Shown here piece after piece: positions 52,257 to 61,789 of a stretch of 64,000 nucleotides of DNA. The stretch is from Amblyornis subalaris (lineage: Eukaryota > Chordata > Aves > Passeriformes > Ptilonorhynchidae), in the NCBI GenBank assembly GCA_018881555.1, contig JACAXG010000052.1, positions 3,596,001 to 3,660,000 on the forward strand, given 5' to 3'. The number at the start of each line of letters is the position of its first letter. Positions within the stretch are counted from its first letter, which is position 1. Below the pieces are notes generated by a model. That model was given only the letters and a program-made list of their open reading frames with translations, did not search any database and was not told where the DNA came from. The position numbers and the translations under genes were made by a program.

Positions 52257-52930
52257 TGTTGCGGTGTGGCTTCGTCCGGCTAGTTGGTCGGTGGCCGCAA
52301 CCTTCCTGAGAGCAGTNCTGCATCTGGCTGTGCCTCGATGNGGTGCGCGGTAACCAGTGGACTAACAACCAGGGCTGCNGACACACTGGTCAGCCCACCA
52401 GCGCAGGTGGTCGCGCCGGTACTCACACACCTGACACCTTAAGATGGGGGCAAAGAGTTGGGAGGCGGACTCTTCTGAGGTAGCAGCAGATTTATCGCAC
52501 CGACGGGTCCAGGNCAGAAGAGCCCANAGGGCAGGGGTACACAGGATTATATACCAAACTAAACAGCGGCGGAGAGAACACCACGGACCAATTACATGAG
52601 GACAAAAGGGAGGAGAAAAGGCGGGACTACAATACATAGAACCAGTGAGGGTAGGTGAGGGGAGGAGCAGGGGAAACAAGGCCAATGAGGCACCGAGTGA
52701 GGGAGAACCTACCAGAACATAACCATAAAGGGAACATAGATTGACAGGAATAAACCANCTGAATAGGGGGACACAATTTAGCAGGGCCTGGATGGGAGAA
52801 ACCTTCCTAATCATCCTAGGGGGAGGCTTCAAATCCAGACCTNGGAGCCTTTTAACACCAGGGCTCTCTAGCCCACTGGCTCTTCGGTCCCTGGAGTGGC
52901 TGGCCTATCTGCGGGCTAGCCACCACCACA
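52257..52930 (-). mobile_element. CpG-rich solo LTR of an endogenous retrovirus, minus strand
   Basis: A 674-bp element with TG...CA ends: minus strand TGTGGTGGTGGCTAGC to ACACCGCAACA, giving partly matching inverted termini. It is flanked by CTTAT duplications. On the minus strand TATATAAT lies at 52546-52553, a GATAAA-type polyadenylation signal follows at 52491-52496, and ATTGG boxes lie upstream, so U3-R-U5 order runs on the minus strand. It is far richer in GC and CpG than the rest of the window, notably 52261-52600, which suggests a young insertion not yet worn by CpG deamination. Seven N bases also fall here. No internal retroviral genes are present. The 156-codon minus frame at 52362-52832 has four ambiguous codons and is an LTR translation artefact. 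Confidence 0.82.
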
Positions 52931-52935
52931 CTTAT
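52931..52935. repeat. Target-site duplication CTTAT (right)
   Basis: Partner of 52252-52256, directly after the terminal CA. Confidence 0.72.
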
Positions 52936-55700
52936 TGTTTCATTTTTTGTTTAATTGGGAAATTGCATACTTGGGCAATAATAAATTTGGGATAAATTTC
53001 TTTAGTGTAAAATCTACGCACAAAGAAATAGACAATAGACTTTTCTCAGATATAGTAACTTCCAAAATTAACAATGTTGTGTTCCAGAGATGTAGAATTT
53101 GCAAGTGACATTAACAGCTGCTTAGAAATTTGCTTTCCTCTAATATTTGATGTTACAAAAGTCCATTGATTGGTTGGTAGCATCACGAGGAGAACTTTGG
53201 GAATTGCTAATGTTCAAACTATTTTAATGGCCCTCACTAAGGTGCTGAATTAAGGTTACACAGGTACTTTGCCATTCCTTAAATTTGACATGAGTCTTCA
53301 GGAATTAATTTTTTCTGTGACCCAATTTTTGCAGGTAATTATCCTTTCTGTTGTTTTCTCTAGTGCAGGGAATACCTCAGCTAAGACTTTCATCCTGAGA
53401 TTTGGTATATCTGTTTCCAGTCATCACTACAAACAGGAAACAGTGGGAANCATGAAAATTGGTTTGTGAAATAGTTGATTTTCTAAAGCATTTCATATTC
53501 ACTGGGTTTNACTTTTAAACAAAGACCCACAATGTTTTTACTTATCAGGCTTCTGCTGCTCATAACTAAAAATAAATAAACATATAAAGCAGCGAACAAT
53601 GAAAAACTTCCTTCTACAACATGAAAATCACCTCTCCCAACAATTTGATTGTGTCCTAGGGACATGNGGAGATGGAATTAAAAGGAAAGATCCTCTATCA
53701 GCTCCTTTTTGTTTGTGTATTGTTTGTCACTGGATCCGTTTATTAGCCTGGAGATAATGTGACAGTTGACTCTAGCAGTAACACAGCACTCATTAGTAAG
53801 CTTGACAGGGAGGTGCCAGCAGCTACTTGAGATTGTATTTTATCAATCTTCATGGCTCATTTGGGAGGCTCACTACACTGTGATCTACTCCCAGTGCTCA
53901 CTGGGACAGGGGCAAGCAGCTGCAAGTGCCACTAAGAATGGGGACTTGGAGAAGTTCTCTGTGATGAGATAATCTCCTCTTAGTTAAAAAAGGTAGTGCT
54001 GACCTAACAATTCTGCAACTTCTGCCTGACAAATTCAATATCAAATGTAGGACACTTGTCTAGAGTTTTTAATGTAAATTTTCTAACATTTCTATACCCC
54101 TTAGGATAGTTATTTGCAGAATTCTCTCTAAGAGGAAAATTGAAAAGATGGGTAAAAACATTAATGCCACTCTTGAAACTGTCGTCAATCAAAAGAAGCA
54201 GTGACAATACTTTACAGATTTCAATGTTTGCTCTCTCTTCCTTGACTTTTCCCATGATATTTTTGGTAGATTATGGTAATTTGGAAGTAATTTAATGCTT
54301 TCTTTTTAATTTTAACATCCTATTGATTTGCAGCACTGTGATTCATCACAATGATGCCAATCCCCAAATGAAAAGATTTTGTATCATCCCTTCTGCAGAT
54401 ATTAAACTGCAGTAAATAACCCAAGATAATATAAAAATAAAAAAATCGGTGTTTCTTCCTTCCTCTCTGCATGTTGAGCTTTTCAGAGGCACCAGGAACA
54501 TGTTTTCAGTGCCTCTGGAAAAGATAGTGACATATTCATAAAATACACACAAGCTAAGATTCTAATTTATTTACACTGTTCAAGAATGAGTACTTTGGGT
54601 AAAAAATTAACTATTGCAAGATTCATGATAAAAACATGACTCTTGGCAAAACTGATGCCTGTTATGTGTACTGCTGAAATATCATGTGCTGCCGATACAG
54701 TTTCCTACTGCTGTGTGTTAGTAATGTCCCCCAGATTACCAGCTGAGGAAACAGAATGTCAGTTTTTGTCATGCAAGAAGAAATGTTTTAATGTCTTTAG
54801 GAGGTTAGTGCAGTATGAATTACTGAGATACCATATGTCCTCTAAAACACATGGCAAATTTATCTTGCCTGAAGAATAGCAAGTAAAAAATGCTTGGTTG
54901 TGTGGTCTGATACCAGGCATATAAAAAAAACCCCAAACAATGCCCCCCATCCCCATGCTTATACTTACTTTAGCAGTAAATTTTATATAACTAGTTAAGA
55001 ACTATATTACAACAGTAATGTNTAGAACAGTTTCTAGAACATGTGTAGAACAGTATGACTTCATTTATTCCAATCTTTTTTTGCGTATTTATATAAACTT
55101 GACATTCCTTTTTTCATATTTTTAATACCTTATCCATACACAGTTTGCTTATATTTGCCAAAATAAAACTTTTTTTTTTTAAAAGGATTGTATCATCCTT
55201 GTACCAGACAATGGCTAACCACAAATTCCTTTAATAAAAAATGAAAAATGCCTGTGCCCAGTCAGACTCACTGAATAAAGAGAACAGTACTAAAGGTGAC
55301 ATAACTCAGGGACTTCAGTAAGAGAGGTAGAACTGAGGAAGAAACATTTGAGGCTGGATGCTCATTTGGGGGATATGTATGCATGTAAAAGGAGAAGATA
55401 TTGAAAGAGAAAGAGATAGCAACCCCTTCACTAACGAATGCTGAACTCTGGCTGTAATTAGAAGCATAAATTCAGCATTCACAGTGGTGTCTAAAATTAT
55501 ATCCTTTGAACCGACTATACCCTTTTTTATTGATAATTCATTTGTTGATACTAGTTACATATTTGGGTTTTGTATAATCTGGAAGGAATTTCAGTTTATA
55601 AACCTACAAGTCAACATGTGAATTAATTCATTCAACGATATCATCATTGAAGTAATGTTATGCCTGTAGCAGAAAACAATCAAAACAAGAAAATTCACTG
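52936..55700. other. AT-rich non-genic stretch
   Basis: No supported gene. Note CCATATGTCCTCTAA at 54831-54845, an exact 15-base match to part of the left arm of the hairpin at 55713. Confidence 0.6.
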
Positions 55701-55712
55701 GTAAGTCTTCAC

Positions 55713-55814
55713 CATGCCATATGTCCTCTAATATCTAATTACAACAGGGGCACAATAAGCAAGTCATTAAAGTTGCACCCTNTTGTGCATAGGTATTAGA
55801 GGACATGTGGTGTG
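55713..55814. repeat. Long near-perfect hairpin (about 40-bp arms, 21-nt loop)
   Basis: The left arm 55713-55752 pairs with the right arm 55774-55814. The core ATGTCCTCTAATA (55721-55733) is exactly complementary to TATTAGAGGACAT (55794-55806). Outward, eight more pairs form (three of them G-U wobbles if transcribed from plus). Inward, the stem continues with two mismatches, one bulged base (55777) and one N (55782) through AGGG/CCCT and GCA/TGC. The loop is about 55753-55773. Size and shape resemble a microRNA precursor or a miniature inverted-repeat transposon. No direct repeat consistent with a transposon target duplication was identified. Its function is unknown. Confidence 0.85.
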
Positions 55815-56199
55815 TTTAAAATAAAAGAATGACATTCCATGCATTTCTTTTATTTGTGGCAACTCTTTTTAATGTAGGAAACTTTTTCCTCTGTTTTGGT
55901 CTTCTGGGAAAATTGCCAAGATTATAGTTTTTGATAAAAATGATTTTAAAACCACCTTCAGACCTCTGGAATTTGCAATAGCTATTTATTTTAAATACAG
56001 ATCAGCTTTGTTACAGAGGTCTTGAAAGTTTTCTGTATTCAAACATTTCTGATTAGTTTTTTCACCATTTAAAGAAACTGAGTTGACACAGGATGGGAAG
56101 AAATATTCGTCTATGAAAGTTGATTAAAGGATATTAAACAAAGGCCGGGTCTTACTAACNCCATTTTAGAATAGAGACAAATCCATACTGAAGTACTAC

Positions 56200-56780
56200 A
56201 CAGATAGTTGGATCAGTTTTATTGAAATCTTCATCAATGACCTGGAGAAGGGCCTAGATCAAGAAATCTCTTACTTTGTAGATGATACCTTGTTCAGTAA
56301 AATGTTACACCAATGACAAGGAACTCCAGAATGACCTAAAAAATCTGAGTCAATGGGCAAAAACAAGGCAAATGAAGTTTAATGCAGATAAGTTTAAAGC
56401 ATCCAGGAAAAAATAAATTTGAACACAAACTCAGAAGTCAGAGCTATGGAAAAGGTCAGTCCTGAAATCATCAGCTTGGTGGGCAGGGGAATTCCAAAGA
56501 GAAGCCTTCAAAATGCTGGTCGTCTCAAAGAAAGGAAGGAAGGGCAAAACAGCAGCTCTCATTTTCCTACCGTCTAAGACTTTGTTAGGTCAACATCTTG
56601 AGTATTTTGGATAGTTTTGGCCTCTCCATAGATGAACATAATGAATATTAGGAGCATTGAGAATTAGGAGGCAGAGTAGCAGATTTATGAGGAGAGACTC
56701 AGTTTTTAGAGGAGAAAGTTGAAGGTGATACAGCTGAAATTCACAAAATCAAGAAGGTGGATAGACTGCAAGTTGATTAA
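56200..56780 (+). mobile_element. Old CR1-type LINE reverse-transcriptase fragment
   Basis: Plus-strand translation in patches gives EIFINDLEKGLDQEISYFVD followed by DT, matching the CR1 'FNIFINDL...FADDT' core with a YFVDDT catalytic box (about 56230-56290). Then come a QMKFNADKFK-like segment (about 56365-56400) and LLGQHLEYFG (about 56583-56612), equivalent to the 'LVRPHLEYC' block. Frame changes and stops separate the pieces. The divergence is high and the lineage cannot be named beyond CR1-like. The 3' UTR end is not clear. Confidence 0.72.
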
Positions 56781-57773
56781 TCAAGTTTATAAATAGTTGA
56801 ACATTCCCCTTTCTCATAGTTGCACAGTTAGAATATATCAGAAGTATCATAAGATGACNTTTCAAATTGTGATTTCAAACTTTGCAGATCCCATGAAAGA
56901 GAATGGCAGCTTAGAGCCCAGGCTTAAGTTTACCATTATTACAGTTGCTATTATAATTATTATTTTACAGCACTTTTTCTTATTTTTCAAATTTACTCTT
57001 ATTTCTCAGTTTCAAAATTCTCACTTTATGTCCACTAGATAGATTTTGGTTCATCATTTAGTTCTAACTGAGTAGCCAGTGTTAAAACATGGAAACCAAT
57101 GCAGTCCTTTATGGTCCAAAGTATGATAATGTGAACTAACCTGGGTAATGCTAGAGTTAATACTGCACAAGGTTCAATTGCAACTCTCCAGAACATATTG
57201 GACTGTGTAGAAGTCAGAGCTAAGTAGAAAGTCCAGATACAGTCTGATACCATATCTACATATCTATATACCACACAGTAAGACCATCATTGTTTTCTGT
57301 AATACTTCACTTGCCACTTTTCACTTTTCTCAAATTTCAACAGCTTTATAGGCATGAATCCAGTTATCTTCCTGTTATTTTAAGAATTCCTCAGACATAT
57401 ATCACTCTTTTCTCCTAATGCGACTCTTCCTATAGCTTCTACGTGTGGTCTACAAGAAAGGATGTTTACTTTCCGTGGGAGAATATCCTTAGCACAGTGT
57501 GCTGGTTTCAGCTGAGGTAGAGCTAACTTTCTCCACAGTGGCTGGTATGGATCTATGTTTTGGATGTGTGCTGAAGACAGGGTTGATAACATAGAGATGC
57601 TTTTGTTATTGCTGAGCAGGGCTTACACAGAGCCAAAGCTTTTTCTGCTTTTCATACTGCCATGCTGGTGAGGAAGTTGGGGGTGCATGGGAGGCTGGGA
57701 GGAGACACAGCCGGGGCAGATGACCCAAACTCACCAAAGGGATATTCCAGACCATACGACATCATGCTCTGTG

Positions 57774-57779
57774 TATAAA
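57774..57779 (+). promoter_or_regulatory. LTR TATA box
   Basis: TATAAA inside the U3 part of the plus-strand LTR, about 165 bp before its polyadenylation signal. It could act as an alternative promoter for neighbouring DNA if still active. Confidence 0.7.
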
Positions 57780-57945
57780 GTAAGGGGAAAGAAGGAGGAA
57801 GGGGGGGAATTTTTCTGCCCAAGTCATCATTATGTGTGATGGGGCCCTGCTGTCCTGGAGATGGCTGAACACCTGCCTGCCCATGGGAAGCANTGAATTA
57901 ATTCCTTGTATTGGTTTGCTTGTCTGTGTGACTTTTGCTTTCACT

Positions 57946-57951
57946 ATTAAA
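57946..57951 (+). terminator. LTR polyadenylation signal ATTAAA
   Basis: ATTAAA in the R region of the plus-strand LTR, followed by the U5-like segment; it is the usual position in this LTR family. Confidence 0.65.
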
Positions 57952-58064
57952 CTCAACCCATGAGTTGTCTCACTTTTACCCTTCCAGTTCTTTTCTGGAT
58001 CCCACTGGTGGGGGAATGAGTGGCTGCGTGGGGCTTGGTTGCTGGCTATGGTTAAACTATGACA

Positions 58065-61000
58065 CACACACTTTATTAGTGTAAAAGAGGAGAAAAATGG
58101 AAAACAATTATGTTCAAGTCTCTTCAAAATACAATGCAATAAAGCAAAAATTTTGCTATTAGAATGAACTCACTCCTGTATTAACTTAGCATCTCATTTC
58201 AGGCTCCGTTTCTGAAGTGTTTTCTTTCCTTGCTAGAGCTGTGAAACAGACATTTGAGATGTACAGAACAGCAATATGAACTTTATGAAATGCCAGTAAT
58301 TGCTGTGCATGAACATAAAGTCGCTATTTTAAACAAAAAAGCCTACTTAGATTCCCCCCCTCCCCCCCAACAAATAGGTGAAGAGATTAGCTCACATTGA
58401 GGTCCAGTGGCTTGCAAAATTAAAACTGTTGGAGCAGAAAAGATCCCTGATCAGATATTTTAAAATCTGAATGATAAGATCAACAANGGGCTACCAATAA
58501 ATTTCAGAGTTTTGAAATAAATAATCTTTTATCTAAGGTTTCTTAATGGCAAAAAGAATATTTTAGAACTCAGTATCAAAGGAAATAGCTAGCAAGAGTA
58601 TAAAAACAATTTCTTTAACTATATTATTTTGTCCATTAAGTTGAGGCTCCTTGAGGGTTTCATGAAAACTGGACTATCTCCAAAAGTTTTCCACCATTGC
58701 CATTTCAATATAATAGACTAAATACAAGCTTATGGACATGTGTGCCAAAACCATGCAATATATGCCTATATTGCTAGTTTTCATTAATATCATGGAGGAT
58801 GCACAGAGAAAGAAGGGAATAGAAGTACCTGAACTAAAAGCATTGCGAAAAGCAAATATCTGTAAATGGAAAAATATGAGCTCTTTAAGTACATTTACAG
58901 CCTCAGAATTCATAAAGTTAATATTTCTTTTGCAGTCCACATGTTTTTATAAATAAGACNTCTAAATATGTTGCTTTAACCAAACACGTCCATGGATTGC
59001 TAGGCTGATGGTGATATTTTTTAGTAGGATCCTGCTTTTCATTGTCATTTTCATTCAGGCTTTCTTGTGAAATTAGTCATGCCATTGTCAAACAAATATC
59101 TGCTAGTTGTTTGCTTTCATACATTTAGTTGCTACCAAAACATAAAATTAAGATCATATAATAAGAGGTAGCACTGTATGTAAATGGGTTGGTGCTGCTG
59201 TGTGTAAAAAAGAGAAACATCAAAAAAAATGGAAGTGACCAAAGACATAGAAATTCTTCCCANGGGAAAGTTTTCTTTGGTTTTATGATACAAATTTTTT
59301 ATTACACAGGAATTCAATGTCAAATTAAAAATAAATAAATATATAATGCCAGGCATATTATGATTTTTAATAAAACACACTAAACTGGTGTTGGCTGCCC
59401 TGATATGATAGATAGTTCAAGATAACTAAGCTGCAAAACATTACACAGTGTTTTAAAAACTCAACAGCATACAACTTAAATTTTAAGCAGAAGAATTACT
59501 TGTTATTATAAAAAATGACTGAAAAAAAGCTTAGACAAATAAAAGGTTATCTAGTCATATTGTGGGTAAGGTGACAAAACCAAGGTAGCTGTGTCTGTTA
59601 CTTTTTTTCTGGATGCTTGAAAATGCAGTTAGCAAAACAAAGCTGTCTGAAATCAAAGAATGCAGTNTTTCAAGTATTCAAAAGCATTCATCCCTCAGCT
59701 CATCTGTGACAAACCTTGGATTTGTGTGCGTATGTGAGGGAGGAGTGTCTTTTCTTTCTTTTTTTTTTCCCAGGGTTAGCCTGATTACTTTTTTTTTGCA
59801 AATCACAGCCACAAAAATGATATTTTCACACCTAGAAACTTCATTTTTGAAACTTTTTAGCATTCATCTTGTCCTTAAAATAAAGACTATACACGACTGA
59901 TTTATACTTCATAAGAGAAATAACTCAAACTTGAGATAGATTCCAGCCAACATTAAAGAAAATGCTGATTTATGAGATGGATAATTCAAATTGCCTTTAA
60001 AATTTCTGTTTATGTGAAATATTTTGAAATATACATTAACCTTTGAGATGTTTTAGGCTGTTGGCCAGAATCACAAGTCACCTTCAACAGTGGTAAGCTT
60101 TTTTTCTGAACACNTTAACCTTCTCATAGACAAAATGCTCAACAATAATTTATTATTTTTCTGCATAGTGCCATGTTATCTGCTTCGAAGCTTTATTTGG
60201 TATGTGTTTAGATGTCTAATCTCTGTGTTGGATGAACTGTGTGCTCTGTGTGAGCGGGAACAAAGCTGTTCAGGAAACCAGCAAAAAGCTGTCACACTAA
60301 TCTGTCAGTTAGCTAACCTTTGCTGAGGAATAGCTCAAGGTGTTATTTGTCAAGAATACTGCTTGTATTGTTCACACTGCTTGTATGGTCCAGATGCCTT
60401 GGATAGTCTGAATCACCTGAGAAAGTCCTTGCAATAGAATAAGTGGTGCTGCTGCTACCATTAGCTCCCGTTTTCCAAAGGGTACACTATCACTTTTTTT
60501 CTAACTATATAAAGTTAATTTGGGAAGACACCAGAAAAAGAGGAAATAAGTTTTCACTGGATTGTGGAGATTTTTAGTCACCCGTGAATGTAAATCTTCT
60601 TCTAAATTAATAAAATAATTTAATTTGCTACTGCACCACCTTCAATTCTCTTTCACACCTCCTATAAGTTCCTTTTCTCTTCCTGTAGTGCCTGGAGTCA
60701 CATCCCATACACTTGAACTCCTGACTGGGCAAGTGGCCACAGAGGGCTCACTGATTCCGGGCTGCATGTGCCAGCAGGCCATCAGCACAAGCGAGCTAGG
60801 TCAGCAGGGTCATGGCTACCTATGGAGACCATTCCTAGCCCATCTGCTAATTCTCAAAAGATTTGTTCCAATTAAATATCTTTGGCTCTTCTATTACTTT
60901 ATCAAGCTTGGCCGAAATTGACCAGAGTTTTGTCAATGGCCAAGAGCTGACCAGGACTGATAGATGATTAGACCTTTATTCATCCACAAAAATCTTTTTT

Positions 61001-61434
61001 CCATTAGGAAACAAGCACAAGCAGCTGGTAATTGCACTGTGTCAGGCAGAGGCGAATGTTGGGGTACCTTTGACAACCCTCATAGTTTGCTCTGTCTCAC
61101 TTGGTTTTTTCTCTTTTAAAAGTTTTTTGTTCTGGCTCATGCTATAACAAAAGCATCCTTTTGAGATTCCAAAGCCTTTTTGTGGTTTTGCTGCATCCAC
61201 TTTATAGAAATATTGCAGGCTAATTAATTTGAATACTCTGAGTGTTGTGGGTTGATACAGCATGTTACAAAACCTTGTTATAGAGTTTTGAGATCACAGC
61301 AAATTAAAATGTTCCATCTAATTTAAGCAAAGGGCAGCCTTTGGGAAACTGCTATAGCAACTTTCTCTTTGTTTTTTGGTTTGTTTTTTTTTTAATTTTG
61401 ATTAAAAAGAAAAAGTATCTGCATTTGTACTATC
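58065..61434. other. AT-rich non-genic stretch
   Basis: No supported gene. A more GC-balanced block at about 60625-60960 (with CTTTATCAAGCTTGGCCGAA and nearby sequence) may be an old repeat or conserved element, but I cannot identify it. There is a C-rich run near 58353-58369. Confidence 0.55.
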
Positions 61435-61785
61435 TTGATCTATGCCTGTTCAATTATTTCCCTCAAGCCCTCCTCTCAACACCCTTTAGTTAGTTTTGAC
61501 CAAATTTCACAGCAGAGTATAGGTTTCATGGATCACGGATCAGTGGAATCATATGATGTAGATTGCAAAGTTGGAGAGAGGGACCCAGTTAGTGACCCAG
61601 TTGAAGAAAATATTGCAACCACTGTTAAACCATCATTAGACATCAGAGAATCCACACAAAGCAGGTGTGCTTTATGTGAGCAGGAAATGTTCACTGAAAA
61701 CATAGCTTCTGTAAGGGGAGAGGGTATCAGCTGTGACACACAAATCCATAGGAACTTCGGCTTGTTTAGCTCTGGTGCTCGCTAA
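61435..61785 (+). CDS. Unidentified open frame, 116 codons, doubtful
   Basis: One of the longer frames outside known repeats. The second half has a balanced, coding-like composition with a C-x2-C pair (RCALCEQEMFTENIASVRGE). A possible splice acceptor (TTTCACAG, ending about 61511) precedes the more protein-like part (SIGFMDHGSVESYDVDCK). I recognise no domain, and there is no donor before the stop, so if real it would be a last exon. A similar CALCE segment (LCALCERE) occurs at about 60235-60270, about 1.4 kb upstream. It may be a repeat-derived relic or chance. Confidence 0.2.
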   Translation: MIYACSIISLKPSSQHPLVSFDQISQQSIGFMDHGSVESYDVDCKVGERDPVSDPVEENIATTVKPSLDIRESTQSRCALCEQEMFTENIASVRGEGISCDTQIHRNFGLFSSGAR

Positions 61786-61789
61786 CCTA

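Larger units (their letters stand above)
57498..58064 (+). mobile_element. Solo LTR of an abundant avian endogenous retrovirus, plus strand
   Basis: The 567-bp element begins TGTGCTGGTTTCAGCTGAGG and ends GGTTAAACTATGACA. It follows, block by block, an LTR I recognise from passerine genomes: 'cacagtggctggtatgg', 'ttgataacatagagatgctt', 'ccaaagggatattccagacc', 'tggagatggctgaacacc', 'actcaacccatgagtt'. TATAAA lies at 57774-57779 and ATTAAA (polyadenylation signal) at 57946-57951, fixing U3-R-U5 on plus. The flanks show only an imperfect duplication (CACAG/CACAC). No retroviral coding sequence adjoins it. The 125-codon minus frame across it is an artefact. Confidence 0.9.

Noticed and set aside
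52362..52832. 156-codon minus-strand open frame
   Set aside because: It lies wholly inside the CpG-rich solo LTR and contains several ambiguous codons. LTR sequence is non-coding and the peptide shows no domain.
57762..58139. 125-codon minus-strand frame
   Set aside because: Antisense reading of a well-recognised plus-strand LTR.
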